Counted from the stretch's first letter, positions 31,961-42,130 are shown. The stretch: DNA of 51,786 nt from DYCT01 sp051875715 (GCA_051875715.1 JBJEHD010000054.1:1-51786); one strand, 5' to 3'. Notes: generated by a model from the letters alone, not told the origin. Numbers and translations are program-made.

Positions 31961-34798
31961 ATGAAGAAGCTGTTGTCACTTCCGCCCAATCTGGTGTCGT
32001 GTTTCCACGAGGTGGAGCACGCTGATCCCCGAGAATGGTTTTGCACGAGCGACCCGGCAGGCAGCAAACTTGGGTCGGGTGGGGGTACCACCTGGCTGCT
32101 GGAAGAAGCCATGCGTGCGGAGCAAGGGACCGACTTCCTTGCCTGGCTGTCGGCCGAGAAACGCATCCTGCTTCATGCCGGCGGACAGAGCCGCCGTCTG
32201 CCTGCCTATGCCCCTTCGGGCAAAATCCTGACACCCATCCCCGTGTATCGCTGGGGGAGGGGCCAGCGGCTGACTCAGAACCTGCTTTCGCTGCAACTGC
32301 CGCTGTACGAACAGATGATGCAGAAAGCGCCCGCCTCGCTGCACACCATGGTGGTGAGCGGCGACATCCTGGTGCGGGCCAACGAGCCCTTGCAGGAGAT
32401 TCCAGAGGCTGATGTCGTGTGCTACGGCCTGTGGGTCGACCCCTCGCTGGCTGTCAACCACGGCGTGTTTGTGATGGACCGGGCCTGTCCCGACCGTCTG
32501 GACCGCATGCTGCAGAAGCCCTCGATCCAGACCCTGGGCGACCTGATGCAAAACTACTTCTTCCTGATGGACATCGGAGTGTGGTTGCTGAGCGACCGGG
32601 CCGTAGATTTGTTGCGCCGCCGTTCGTTGCGCGAGGGACGCGTCTCCTATTATGATATGTACACCGACTTCGGTCGTTCGCTGGGGGCGAACCCCACGCT
32701 GGACGATTCCGAACTGGCCGCCCTCTCGGTTGCCATTCTTCCGCTGCCGGGTGGTGAGTTCTACCACTATGGGACGAGCCGCGAGATGATTACTTCCACC
32801 CTGGCTGTGCAGAACTTGGTGCTCGATCAACGCGAAATCACCCTCCATAAGGTGAAACCACATCCGGCCATCTTCACCCAAAACGCCCGTGTGGAGGTGG
32901 CTCTGACGCCCGACCACGCGATGCTATGGGTGGAAAACAGCCATGTAGGTCCGAAATGGACCCTCCACGGCTGTCAGGTCATCACGGGTGTCCCGGTCAA
33001 CGACTGGACCTTGGATGTGCCTGCAGGCTGCTGCATCGATGTGGTTCCTTGGGGCGAGACGGATTATGTGGCCCGTCCGTATGGTTTGATGGACCAGTTC
33101 CGGGGTGCGTTGGCCGATAGAGAGACGCGGTGGATGGGGCTGCCTACGACGGCCTGGCTGGAAGAGCGCGGCCTGAAGGCCGACGACATCGAAGGATCCG
33201 CCGACCTGCAGTCGGCCCGTTTGTTTCCGGTGTGTGCGTCGGTAGAGGAACTGGGGCTCGTGCTTCGCTGGATGACGAATGAACCCGATTTGACGGAGGG
33301 AGCCTCCTTGTGGCGAAAGGCACGCCGCCTTTCGGCCGATGAAATCTCGGCCGGGGCCAACCTGCGCCGCCTGGTGGCCCAGCGTGAATCTTTCCAGAAA
33401 GACAACTGGACGGCATTGGCCCACAATTACAAACAGAGTGTTTTCTACCAACTCAATTTGCAGGAGGCTGCCGAGGCGTATGCCCGCCATGCCCTTCCCT
33501 TGCCCGAAGTCTTGCCCGTCGGCGCACCTTTGCTGACCCGGGCGAACGACGCCATGTTCCGTTCGCGTGTGTACCAGTTGCGCGGACAAGCCGGCGAGGC
33601 CTCCCGCATGGAAGAGCAGGCCTTCGGCGTGTTGCGCGAGGGCCTGTGTCGGGATGGCTTGCATCGTCAGCAACCCCGTTTGTCGGTTTATGCCGACCAG
33701 ATAGTATGGGCTCGAAGTCCGGTGCGCATCGACCTGGCCGGTGGGTGGACCGACACACCTCCTTATTGTCTGAGCGAAGGAGGAAGCGTGGTGAACATCG
33801 CCATCAACCTCAACGGACAGCCGCCTTTGCAGGTTTATGTCAAACCTTGTCTGCGCCCCGAGATAGTCATTCGCTCCATCGACATGGGGGCGAGCGACGT
33901 GGTCCGTACGTTCGACGAACTGATGAACCTCCGCGTAGGCTCGGCCTTCTCCATCCCGAAGGTGGCCTTGGCCTTGGCTGGTTTTCATCCCGATTTCTGC
34001 CAGGAGTCCTTCGCTTCACTCGAAGCACAACTGCAGGCCTTCGGATGCGGTATCGAATTGACCATGCTTTCCGCCATCCCGGCCGGTTCGGGACTGGGCA
34101 CCAGCTCCATTCTGGCTGCAACGGCCCTGGGCGCGCTCAACGATTTCTGCGGATTGGGTTGGGACAAGCAGGAAATAGGTCGGCGCACGTTGGTGTTGGA
34201 GCAGTTGCTCACGACCGGAGGAGGATGGCAAGACCAATATGGAGGCCTGCTCCCCGGTGTGAAGTTGTTGCAGACGGAGGCCGGATGGCAACAGACGCCC
34301 ACTGTGCGTTGGCTGCCCGAACACGTTTTCACCGATCCCTGCCACAAGAACTGCCATCTGCTTTATTACACCGGCCTGACACGTACGGCCAAAGGTATCC
34401 TGGCCGAGATTGTGAAAGGCATGTTCCTGAACGATACGGAACATCTGGAATGCCTGCGACGCATGAAACAACATGCGTGGGACATGTATGAGGCCATTCA
34501 GCGAAACGATTACGAACGGATGGCGCGCTTGGTAGGCGTTACCTGGCAGCAGAACCAGACATTGGACAACGGTACGAATCCGCCCGAGGTGCAGGCCATC
34601 ATTCGGCAGGTGTCCGACCTGTGTCTGGGCTACAAACTGCCTGGTGCCGGTGGTGGAGGTTACCTCTACATGGCAGCCAAGGACGAAGAGGCGGCAGCGC
34701 GGATTCGCCGTATCCTCGAAACGAATCGAACCAACGGCAAGGCCCGTTTTGTCGAAATGGCCTTGTCGGAACACGGAATGGAAATCAGCCGAAGTTAG
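31961..34798 (+). CDS. fkp: Bifunctional fucokinase / fucose-1-phosphate guanylyltransferase
   Basis: Salvages free L-fucose to GDP-fucose in two steps, feeding fucosylation of capsule and surface glycoproteins in Bacteroides. The 945-aa protein is close to the known Fkp length (949). The N-terminal half is the guanylyltransferase, with LLHAGGQSRRLPAYAPSGK near residue 68. The C-terminal part is a GHMP kinase with SPVRIDLAGGWTDTPPYC, the phosphate loop AIPAGSGLGTSSILAATA and a late GAGGGGY segment. I chose the ATG at 31961, right after the mutarotase stop. Confidence 0.96.
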   Translation: MKKLLSLPPNLVSCFHEVEHADPREWFCTSDPAGSKLGSGGGTTWLLEEAMRAEQGTDFLAWLSAEKRILLHAGGQSRRLPAYAPSGKILTPIPVYRWGRGQRLTQNLLSLQLPLYEQMMQKAPASLHTMVVSGDILVRANEPLQEIPEADVVCYGLWVDPSLAVNHGVFVMDRACPDRLDRMLQKPSIQTLGDLMQNYFFLMDIGVWLLSDRAVDLLRRRSLREGRVSYYDMYTDFGRSLGANPTLDDSELAALSVAILPLPGGEFYHYGTSREMITSTLAVQNLVLDQREITLHKVKPHPAIFTQNARVEVALTPDHAMLWVENSHVGPKWTLHGCQVITGVPVNDWTLDVPAGCCIDVVPWGETDYVARPYGLMDQFRGALADRETRWMGLPTTAWLEERGLKADDIEGSADLQSARLFPVCASVEELGLVLRWMTNEPDLTEGASLWRKARRLSADEISAGANLRRLVAQRESFQKDNWTALAHNYKQSVFYQLNLQEAAEAYARHALPLPEVLPVGAPLLTRANDAMFRSRVYQLRGQAGEASRMEEQAFGVLREGLCRDGLHRQQPRLSVYADQIVWARSPVRIDLAGGWTDTPPYCLSEGGSVVNIAINLNGQPPLQVYVKPCLRPEIVIRSIDMGASDVVRTFDELMNLRVGSAFSIPKVALALAGFHPDFCQESFASLEAQLQAFGCGIELTMLSAIPAGSGLGTSSILAATALGALNDFCGLGWDKQEIGRRTLVLEQLLTTGGGWQDQYGGLLPGVKLLQTEAGWQQTPTVRWLPEHVFTDPCHKNCHLLYYTGLTRTAKGILAEIVKGMFLNDTEHLECLRRMKQHAWDMYEAIQRNDYERMARLVGVTWQQNQTLDNGTNPPEVQAIIRQVSDLCLGYKLPGAGGGGYLYMAAKDEEAAARIRRILETNRTNGKARFVEMALSEHGMEISRS

Positions 34799-34843
34799 CG
34801 GCATCCAAAAACAAGAATAGTCAACTGAATAAAGAAAAGATAT

Positions 34844-35638
34844 ATGCATACGAGAGAAGAAAAGATGGAGGCCTTCGGGCGTTTTCTGGACATATTGGAC
34901 GAACTGCGGGTGAAGTGCCCGTGGGACCGCAAGCAGACAAACGAGAGTCTGCGGCCGAACACCATCGAAGAAACGTACGAACTATGCGACGCGTTGATGC
35001 GTGACGACAAGAAGGATATCTGTAAGGAGTTGGGTGACGTGTTGCTCCATGTGGCCTTCTACGCCAAGATTGCTTCCGAGACCGGTGACTTCGACATCAA
35101 GGACGTGTGCGACCATCTGTGCGAGAAACTGATATTCCGCCATCCGCACGTGTTTGGCGACGTCAAGGCCGAGACGGCCGGACAGGTGGTGGAGAACTGG
35201 GAGCAACTCAAACTGAAAGAGAAAGACGGCAACAAACGCGTGTTGAGCGGTGTTCCGGCGGCTCTGCCTTCGCTCATCAAAGCCTATCGGGTGCAGGACA
35301 AAGCCCGCAACGTAGGCTTTGATTGGGAAGAACGCGAACAGGTGTGGGACAAGGTGAAGGAGGAGATTGGCGAGTTTCAGGCCGAGGTGTCGCGCATGGA
35401 TAAAGACAAGGCCGAGGCCGAGTTTGGCGACGTATTGTTCAGCCTGGTCAATGCCGCCCGCCTTTATGGCATCAATCCGGACAATGCGTTGGAGCGTACG
35501 AACCAGAAGTTCATCCGTCGCTTCAACTACCTGGAGGAACACACCATCCGCCAGGGACGCAACCTCAAGGACATGACGCTGGAGGAGATGGATCGCTATT
35601 GGAACGAAGCCAAACAAATGGAGCGCGAAGGCAAGTAG
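34844..35638 (+). CDS. mazG: Nucleoside triphosphate pyrophosphohydrolase MazG
   Basis: Hydrolyses NTPs and non-canonical NTPs to monophosphates, a house-cleaning role. The 264-aa protein carries two MazG domains. The first has VKCPWDRKQTNESLRPNTIE, the metal-binding EETYELCDAL and KELGDVLLHVAFYA. The second has DKVKEEIGEFQAEV and EFGDVLFSLVNAARL. Its 264-aa length equals E. coli MazG. It follows fkp by 45 bases and precedes the antiporter by 33. Confidence 0.96.
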   Translation: MHTREEKMEAFGRFLDILDELRVKCPWDRKQTNESLRPNTIEETYELCDALMRDDKKDICKELGDVLLHVAFYAKIASETGDFDIKDVCDHLCEKLIFRHPHVFGDVKAETAGQVVENWEQLKLKEKDGNKRVLSGVPAALPSLIKAYRVQDKARNVGFDWEEREQVWDKVKEEIGEFQAEVSRMDKDKAEAEFGDVLFSLVNAARLYGINPDNALERTNQKFIRRFNYLEEHTIRQGRNLKDMTLEEMDRYWNEAKQMEREGK

Positions 35639-35671
35639 CCTTTGTGAAACGGAAAGATATCGGAAACAGAC

Positions 35672-37945
35672 ATGGCTGAACTCGCACCCCTGATTGCCGA
35701 CCTGACGCTGATTCTAATCAGTGCCGGCATCACTACGCTCATCTTCAAACGGCTGAAGCAACCTTTGGTGCTGGGCTATATCATGGCCGGTTTTCTGGCC
35801 AGCCCGCATCTGTCGTTCACCCCTTCGGTGGTGGACAGCGCCAGCATCCAGACGTGGGCCGACATCGGCGTCATCTTCCTGCTTTTTGCGCTGGGCTTGG
35901 AGTTTAGTTTCAAGAAAATCATGAAGGTGGGTGGCCCTGCGGCCATCTCGGCCGTCACCATCATTGTCTGCATGATTATGGTGGGTGCCGGGGTGGGGGC
36001 GTTCTTCGGGTGGAAGCGGATGGACTGCCTCTTCTTGGGTGGTATGCTGGCCATGTCGTCCACCACCATCATTTACAAGGCTTTCGACGATTTGGGCTTG
36101 CGCCAGCAGCGGTTTGCCGGGCTGGTGCTGAGCATCCTGATTCTCGAAGACATCCTGGCCATCGTCTTGATGGTCATGCTGTCCACCATGGCCGTCAGCC
36201 AGAATTTCGAGGGAGGCGAGATGCTGGACAGTATCGGCAAATTGATTTTCTTCCTGGTGCTTTGGTTCGTGGTAGGCATCTATCTGATTCCTCTTTTCCT
36301 GAAACGGGTGAAAACGCTGATGAGCGACGAAACCATGCTGGTGGTGTCGCTGGGCCTGTGTTTCGGCATGGTCTATCTGGCTGCCTCGACGGGCTTCTCG
36401 GCAGCCTTCGGTGCGTTCATCATGGGCTCTATTCTGGCCGAGACGGTCGAGGCCGAACAGATAGATCGCTTAGTGAAACCTGTGAAGGACCTGTTCGGAG
36501 CCGTGTTTTTCGTATCGGTGGGCATGATGGTGGACCCGGCCATGATTGCGGCCTATGCGTGGCCCATTCTGGTCATCACGTTGGCCATCATCCTCGGGCA
36601 GGCCGTGTTCGGCACCTTCGGCGTGTTGTTGGGCGGACAGACCTTGAAGACGGCCATGCAGGCCAGTTTCAGTTTGATGCAGATAGGCGAGTTCGCCTTC
36701 ATCATCGCTTCGGTCGGGCTGAACCTCCACGTCACCAGTCATTTCCTCTATCCCATCGTGGTGGCCGTTTCGGTCATTACCACTTTCCTCACGCCTTACA
36801 TGATCCGTCTGGCCGGCCCGGCATCCGAGTGGGTGGAGCGACACATGCCGGAATCGTGGAAGCAACTCATCGAGCGTTATTGCTCGGGTGCGCAATCGTT
36901 CAATCACGACAACAACTGGCGGAAACTACTGGGCGACATCGCCCGCATCGTGACGGTCTATTCCATTCTGTCCATTGCCGTCATCATCCTCTCGTTCCGC
37001 TTCCTTGTCCCCTTCTTCCGCGAGAATCTGCCTCCGTTGTGGGCTTCGCTGTTGGGGGCGGTCTGCACCATCCTCTGCATTGCGCCGTTCCTGCGTGCCA
37101 TCGTGGTGAAGAAGAACCACAGCATCGAGTTCGAGGCTTTATGGAACAACAGCCGCATGAATCGGGCTCCGTTGGTGGGCACCATCGTGCTGAGGCTCAT
37201 CCTGGCCGTGGGCTTCGTGATGTTTGTCCTGACCGGTTTGTTCAAGATGTCGGTCGGCCTGGTGTTCGGCACTGCTTTCCTGCTGGTGTGTGCGATGATT
37301 TATTCGCGTTCGCTGAAGAAGCAGTCCATCCTGCTGGAGCGCACGTTCATTCTGAATCTTCGTTCGCGCGACCTGCAGGCGGCCTATCTGGGCAAGAAGC
37401 GGCCGGAGTATGCCGGCAAGTTGCTTTCGCGTGACTTGCACCTGTCTGACTTCACTGTGCCGGCCGACTCGTTGTGGGCCGGCCGCAGCCTGAAGGAACT
37501 TTCCATCGGGCAGAAATACGGTGTACACGTGGCTTCTATCCTGCGCGGTACGCATCGCACCAATATCCCCGGGGCGGATTGTCGCCTTTATCCGGGCGAC
37601 AAGGTGCAACTGATAGGCACCGACGACCAACTCACCCGTTTCGGCCGCGAACTGACCGAGGTGGCGGTGGCTCCGGCCGACCCCGACTATAGCAAGCACG
37701 AGATGACGTTGCGTCAGTTTGTGCTCGATGCCGATTCGGTGTTCTTGCACCGCACCATCCGCGAGAGCGGCTTCCGAAACCGCCATCGTTGCCTGGTGGT
37801 CGGTGTGGAACGGGGCGAAAGGGGGCTGATGGCCCCGGAGGTGGACATCCCGTTCGAGGAAGGCGACATCGTATGGGTGGTGGGCGAAATCGAGGATGTG
37901 TACAAATTGGTCAGTCAAAAAACGGATAATTCCCCACTGGACTGA
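35672..37945 (+). CDS. Monovalent cation:proton antiporter-2 (Kef/CPA2) with C-terminal RCK domains
   Basis: A 757-aa inner-membrane protein. The first ~400 residues form about twelve helices of the Na+/H+-exchanger fold with LPKALGL-like LLFALGLEFSFKKI and a GxxSxxF-like TGFSAAFGAFIMGSILAET. Then come a further hydrophobic segment (about 415-555) and two TrkA_C/RCK_C-like domains (about 590-670 and 675-755, with YPGDKVQLIGTDDQL and EEGDIVWVVGE). It probably exchanges K+ or Na+ for H+, gated by a ligand at the C-terminal domains. The extra membrane block between exchanger and RCK parts makes it longer than KefB/KefC (about 600 aa). Confidence 0.88.
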   Translation: MAELAPLIADLTLILISAGITTLIFKRLKQPLVLGYIMAGFLASPHLSFTPSVVDSASIQTWADIGVIFLLFALGLEFSFKKIMKVGGPAAISAVTIIVCMIMVGAGVGAFFGWKRMDCLFLGGMLAMSSTTIIYKAFDDLGLRQQRFAGLVLSILILEDILAIVLMVMLSTMAVSQNFEGGEMLDSIGKLIFFLVLWFVVGIYLIPLFLKRVKTLMSDETMLVVSLGLCFGMVYLAASTGFSAAFGAFIMGSILAETVEAEQIDRLVKPVKDLFGAVFFVSVGMMVDPAMIAAYAWPILVITLAIILGQAVFGTFGVLLGGQTLKTAMQASFSLMQIGEFAFIIASVGLNLHVTSHFLYPIVVAVSVITTFLTPYMIRLAGPASEWVERHMPESWKQLIERYCSGAQSFNHDNNWRKLLGDIARIVTVYSILSIAVIILSFRFLVPFFRENLPPLWASLLGAVCTILCIAPFLRAIVVKKNHSIEFEALWNNSRMNRAPLVGTIVLRLILAVGFVMFVLTGLFKMSVGLVFGTAFLLVCAMIYSRSLKKQSILLERTFILNLRSRDLQAAYLGKKRPEYAGKLLSRDLHLSDFTVPADSLWAGRSLKELSIGQKYGVHVASILRGTHRTNIPGADCRLYPGDKVQLIGTDDQLTRFGRELTEVAVAPADPDYSKHEMTLRQFVLDADSVFLHRTIRESGFRNRHRCLVVGVERGERGLMAPEVDIPFEEGDIVWVVGEIEDVYKLVSQKTDNSPLD

Positions 37946-38056
37946 CGGCATTGCCTTACTTTTGCTTCATGTTTAACCCTGAACCCTTGGTCCGGACTGC
38001 GACGTGACGGAAGCCCCGAAACGCAGGCCGGCAGAGGGCATAATACATATTGAAAG

Positions 38057-38482
38057 ATGAAAACTGATCCGAAAGATTGCCTGTATTGCCAGAACAACGA
38101 GACCCTGCACAACCTGATGATTGAAATTGCCAAATTAGGGGTGTCGCGCGTATTCCTTTTCAAAGAGCAGACCTACCGCGGCCGTTGCCTGGTGGCCTAT
38201 GACGAACATGTCAACGACCTCTTCGAACTGACCGACGAACAGCGAAACGCCTTTATGGCCGATGTGGTGCGGGTGACTCGTGCCATGGACAAGGCCTTCC
38301 ATCCGATAAAAATCAACTACGGAGCGTATTCCGACAAACTGTCGCACCTCCATTTCCACCTCGTCCCCAAATATGTGGACGGACCGGACTACGGCGGCAT
38401 TTTCCAGATGAATCCCGGGCAGGTGTACCTGTCCGATGCCGACTATGAAGGCCTTGTTGAGGCCGTCCGGGCCAATTTGTAA
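38057..38482 (+). CDS. HIT family protein
   Basis: A 141-aa histidine-triad nucleotide hydrolase/transferase. The triad HLHFHLVPK places His97, His99 and His101 in the catalytic loop. An N-terminal cysteine pair (CLYC) could bind zinc with a later histidine, as in many HIT proteins. The substrate is probably an adenosine phosphoramidate or dinucleotide, not assignable further. It stands alone between the antiporter and pfp. Confidence 0.92.
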   Translation: MKTDPKDCLYCQNNETLHNLMIEIAKLGVSRVFLFKEQTYRGRCLVAYDEHVNDLFELTDEQRNAFMADVVRVTRAMDKAFHPIKINYGAYSDKLSHLHFHLVPKYVDGPDYGGIFQMNPGQVYLSDADYEGLVEAVRANL

Positions 38483-38536
38483 CCCTTTTGGGTAAGGAAA
38501 CGGGGCTCATGCCTTTCATATTTCGGAAAAAAACAC

Positions 38537-38544
38537 GAACTTTG
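38537..38544 (+). promoter_or_regulatory. Probable promoter -7 box of pfp (GAACTTTG)
   Basis: Matches nAnnTTTG with the first base off consensus, 61 bases before the pfp start. Confidence 0.4.
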
Positions 38545-38604
38545 TCGCCTCAAAAGGGAAGACAACGAACACCTTTATCGAATAATAAACTATAATTGAA
38601 CAAA

Positions 38605-40251
38605 ATGACAAAAAGCGCTTTGCAAATCGCTCGTGCGGCTTACCAGCCGAAACTTCCGAAAGCCTTGAGAGGCCATGTGAAGGTGAGCGAAGGCCGGCCC
38701 ACCCAGTCGGTGGCCGACCAGGAAGAGATTCAGAAACTGTTCCCCAACACGTACGGAATGCCTTTGATTCAGTTTGTGGAGACTGACGAGGTTGTTTCCT
38801 ATCCCGCCATCAACGTAGGCGTCATCCTTTCCGGCGGCCAGGCCCCGGGCGGACACAATGTGATTTCCGGCTTGTTCGACGGCATCAAACGCCTGAACAG
38901 CGACAGCCGCCTTTTCGGCTTCATCCTCGGCCCCGGCGGATTGGTGGACCACAAGTACATCGAACTGACGGCCGACATCATCGACGAATACCGCAACACC
39001 GGCGGTTTCGACATCATCGGTTCCGGACGTACGAAACTGGAAAAGGTGGAACAGTTCGAGAAAGGCTATGAAATCCTGAAAGAACTGGGCATCTCCGCTT
39101 TGGTCATCATCGGTGGCGACGACTCCAATACGAACGCTTGCGTGCTGGCCGAGTACTATGCAGCCAAGAATTACGGCGTACAGGTGATTGGTTGCCCGAA
39201 GACCATCGACGGCGACTTGAAGAACGAGATGATCGAGACCTCTTTCGGTTTCGACACCGCTTGCAAGGTCTATTCGGAGGTTATCGGCAACATCCAGCGC
39301 GACTGCAACTCCGCCCGCAAGTACTGGCACTTTATCAAATTGATGGGCCGCTCGGCTTCGCACATCGCACTGGAATGCGCCCTGCAGGTACAGCCCAACA
39401 TCTGCATCGTGTCCGAAGAAGTGGAAGCGAAGGACATGTCGCTGGACGACGTGGTGACCTACATCGCCAAGGTGGTGGCCGACCGTGCCGCACAAGGCAA
39501 CAACTTCGGTACGGTGCTCATCCCCGAAGGTCTGATTGAGTTTATCCCCGCCATGAAGCGGCTCATTGCCGAACTGAACGACTTCCTGGCCAACAATGCC
39601 GTGGAATTCTCGCACATCAAGAAGTCGCACCAGCGTGAATACATCATCTCGAAACTGAGCGCCGACAACTCGGCCGTATACGCCAGCCTGCCCGAAGGCG
39701 TTGCCCGCCAGCTGACGCTCGACCGCGACCCGCACGGAAACGTACAGGTGTCGCTCATCGAGACCGAGAAACTGCTTTCCGAGATGGTGGCTACGAAACT
39801 GGCCGCCTGGAAGGAAGAAGGCAAGTATGTGGGCAAGTTTGCCGCACAACACCACTTCTTCGGCTATGAAGGCCGTTGCGCCGCTCCGTCCAACTACGAT
39901 GCAGACTACTGCTATTCGTTGGGCTATGCCGCTTCGTCGCTCATCGCCAACGGAAAGACGGGCTATATGTCGTCTGTCCGCAACACCACGGCTCCTGCCG
40001 AAGAGTGGATTGCAGGCGGTGTGCCCATCACGATGATGATGAACATGGAGCGCCGTCATGGCGAAATGAAGCCTGTCATCCAGAAGGCATTGGTTCGTCT
40101 GGACGGAAAGCCTTTCCAGAAGTTCGCTTCCATGCGTGAGGCGTGGGCCTTGAATACCGACTACGTCTACCCGGGCCCCATCCAGTATTTCGGTCCGTCG
40201 GAAGTATGCGACCAGCCTACGAAGACGCTTCAGTTGGAGCAGAGCAAGTAA
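38605..40251 (+). CDS. pfp: Diphosphate-fructose-6-phosphate 1-phosphotransferase
   Basis: Reversible phosphorylation of fructose 6-phosphate using pyrophosphate instead of ATP. The 548-aa length and the signature VIIGGDDSNTNA (GGDD rather than the GGDG of ATP enzymes) mark the long PPi-dependent type. Catalytic PKTIDGDL and the phosphate-binding ILSGGQAPGGHN are present. The ATG at 38605 is preferred over a TTG three codons earlier. Gluconeogenic and glycolytic use are both possible because the reaction is near equilibrium. Confidence 0.96.
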   Translation: MTKSALQIARAAYQPKLPKALRGHVKVSEGRPTQSVADQEEIQKLFPNTYGMPLIQFVETDEVVSYPAINVGVILSGGQAPGGHNVISGLFDGIKRLNSDSRLFGFILGPGGLVDHKYIELTADIIDEYRNTGGFDIIGSGRTKLEKVEQFEKGYEILKELGISALVIIGGDDSNTNACVLAEYYAAKNYGVQVIGCPKTIDGDLKNEMIETSFGFDTACKVYSEVIGNIQRDCNSARKYWHFIKLMGRSASHIALECALQVQPNICIVSEEVEAKDMSLDDVVTYIAKVVADRAAQGNNFGTVLIPEGLIEFIPAMKRLIAELNDFLANNAVEFSHIKKSHQREYIISKLSADNSAVYASLPEGVARQLTLDRDPHGNVQVSLIETEKLLSEMVATKLAAWKEEGKYVGKFAAQHHFFGYEGRCAAPSNYDADYCYSLGYAASSLIANGKTGYMSSVRNTTAPAEEWIAGGVPITMMMNMERRHGEMKPVIQKALVRLDGKPFQKFASMREAWALNTDYVYPGPIQYFGPSEVCDQPTKTLQLEQSK

Positions 40252-40261
40252 TCGTTGCATT

Positions 40262-41152
40262 TTGCAGAACCGAATAAAGACAGCACCGAGAGGGCGTGCC
40301 GCCGGAGGAAACTCCAGTGCGGCACGCCCTCGTCGTGCCTCTGCGGGCCAACGTAAGCCGCGCACACGCAAGGCCGGCAAAGCGTCGAAGCCCATGCCGG
40401 CATGGTTGTTCCGCCTGCTGATGGTGGTTTCCGGCGTGCTGTTCATGTTCGTCTGCTATTTTTTTGGCATCCGGCCGTATGCCTACCGCTGGAAGCCTTG
40501 TGCCGGTTGTCGGGCCTACGGCGTGTGTATGCCTGTGGGCTATGCCATTCATGGCATCGACGTATCGCACTATCAGGAACACATTGACTGGGCCGCTCTC
40601 AGCCAGGCGCAAACAAGCGAGTTCCCTCTCCGCTTTGCCTTCATCAAGGCCACCGAGGGAGGCGACCTGGCCGACGAGTGCTTCGCCTACAACTTCGACG
40701 AAGCCCGCCGGAACGGATTCATCCGGGGTGCCTATCATTTCTTCATTCCTTCCACACCGCCTGAAAAACAGGCCGATTTCTTCATCCGCACCGTCAGCCT
40801 GGAGCCCGGCGACCTCCCTCCGGTGCTCGATGTGGAGCAGCGCGGGCAGAAGTCGGCTGCCGAACTGCAGGCCGACGTGCGCACGTGGCTGGAACAGGTG
40901 GAACGCCACTACGGCGTCAAGCCCATCCTCTATACCTCCCACCGGTTCAAACTGCGCTATCTGTCCGACCCCTTCTTCGATGCCTATCCCTATTGGATAG
41001 CCCACTACTACGTCGATGCAGTCCGCTACGAAGGCCCTTGGCTGTTTTGGCAGCATACGGATGTGGGCTCCCTCCCCGGCATCCGCCGCGAGGTCGACCT
41101 CAACGTTTTCCGTGGTTCTCTCGAGCAGTTGCAGCAACTGACGCTGCGCTGA
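40262..41152 (+). CDS. GH25 lysozyme-like membrane-anchored muramidase
   Basis: A 296-aa protein with a basic N-terminus (about 45 residues rich in R/K/A), one transmembrane segment (about residues 47-68), and a GH25 domain. The catalytic residues are visible: the Asp of GIDVSHYQ, the Asp/Glu pair in PPVLDVEQRG, and the FAFIKATEGG strand. It likely cleaves the MurNAc-GlcNAc bond in the periplasm. No ATG is available before residue 45 or so; the TTG at 40262 is the best upstream start and lies 10 bases after pfp, so the exact N-terminus is uncertain. Confidence 0.85.
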   Translation: MQNRIKTAPRGRAAGGNSSAARPRRASAGQRKPRTRKAGKASKPMPAWLFRLLMVVSGVLFMFVCYFFGIRPYAYRWKPCAGCRAYGVCMPVGYAIHGIDVSHYQEHIDWAALSQAQTSEFPLRFAFIKATEGGDLADECFAYNFDEARRNGFIRGAYHFFIPSTPPEKQADFFIRTVSLEPGDLPPVLDVEQRGQKSAAELQADVRTWLEQVERHYGVKPILYTSHRFKLRYLSDPFFDAYPYWIAHYYVDAVRYEGPWLFWQHTDVGSLPGIRREVDLNVFRGSLEQLQQLTLR

Positions 41153-41220
41153 GGCTTGCCTCTTTGTTTGGCGCGGACGAATTGCCACGAGGCATTTTCG
41201 CTCATGTCGGAGGAAAAGCG

Positions 41221-41228
41221 TATCTTTG
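41221..41228 (+). promoter_or_regulatory. Promoter -7 box of the cyclophilin operon (TATCTTTG)
   Basis: A perfect TAnnTTTG box 51 bases before the cyclophilin gene. Confidence 0.6.
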
Positions 41229-41278
41229 CCGCTTGACAAGACCGGGCTGCAGTCCGGAGGGAAAACACATCATCGGCC

Positions 41279-42130
41279 ATGAAAAAGAGAATCATAGGAA
41301 TCATCGTCGTGCTGGGCGCGTTGGCCGCCTGCGGCGCGAATAACAAAACAAATAAGCAAATGGAAAACAAGAAAGAGACGATGGTGCGTGTGGAGACCAA
41401 CATGGGTCCCATCGTGCTGAAACTGTATGACGAAACGCCCGGCCACCGGGACAACTTTGTAAAACTGGTGAAGGAGGGGACGCTGGAAGGGACGTTGTTC
41501 CACCGTGTCATCAAGGACTTCATGATCCAGGCGGGCGACCCCGAATCGAAGAACGCACCGCAGGGAAAACGGCTGGGAGCCGGCGACGTGGGATACACCC
41601 TGCCGGCTGAGTTCGTCTATCCGCGCTATTTCCACAAGAAGGGAGCTTTGGCGGCAGCCCGGCAGGGCGACCAGGTCAATCCGCGCAAGGAATCGAGCGG
41701 ATGCCAGTTCTACATCGTGACCGGAAAGGTCTATGGCGAGACGGAGATGCTCGACATGGAAAACAGCCTGAACCAGAACCGCTTGAGCCAGACCTTCAAC
41801 CGATTGGCGCAGCAGCACATGAAGGAAATCTACAAGATGCGCAAGGCGAACGACATGGACGGACTCTACGACCTGCAGGAGAGACTGGTGGCCGAGGCGC
41901 AAGCCGAGGTGGACAGCCTGCCTCCCTTTCAGTTCACGCCCGAGCAACTGAAGGCCTACACTACGGTGGGTGGTACGCCGCACCTCGATGGTGAGTACAC
42001 CGTGTTCGGCGAAGTGGTCGAGGGCATGGAAGTGGTGGAAGCCATCGGACGGGTGAAGACCTCGCGCGACGACCGGCCTCTGGAGGACGTGCGCATCGAG
42101 AAGACCACGCTAATGGACCCTGCGCAATGA
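41279..42130 (+). CDS. Cyclophilin-type peptidyl-prolyl isomerase lipoprotein
   Basis: A 283-aa predicted lipoprotein (signal ending LGALAAC) with a cyclophilin domain: NMGPIVLKLYDETPGHRDNFVKL, the catalytic Arg in LFHRVIKDFMIQAGDP, the SSGCQFYIV strand and TVFGEVVEGMEVV. An insertion of about 70 residues (about 150-220, helical and charged, containing EIYKMRKANDMDG) splits the barrel, as in other Bacteroidetes periplasmic cyclophilins. It overlaps the M16 peptidase start by four bases (ATGA), which suggests a shared role in envelope protein folding and turnover. Confidence 0.92.
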   Translation: MKKRIIGIIVVLGALAACGANNKTNKQMENKKETMVRVETNMGPIVLKLYDETPGHRDNFVKLVKEGTLEGTLFHRVIKDFMIQAGDPESKNAPQGKRLGAGDVGYTLPAEFVYPRYFHKKGALAAARQGDQVNPRKESSGCQFYIVTGKVYGETEMLDMENSLNQNRLSQTFNRLAQQHMKEIYKMRKANDMDGLYDLQERLVAEAQAEVDSLPPFQFTPEQLKAYTTVGGTPHLDGEYTVFGEVVEGMEVVEAIGRVKTSRDDRPLEDVRIEKTTLMDPAQ

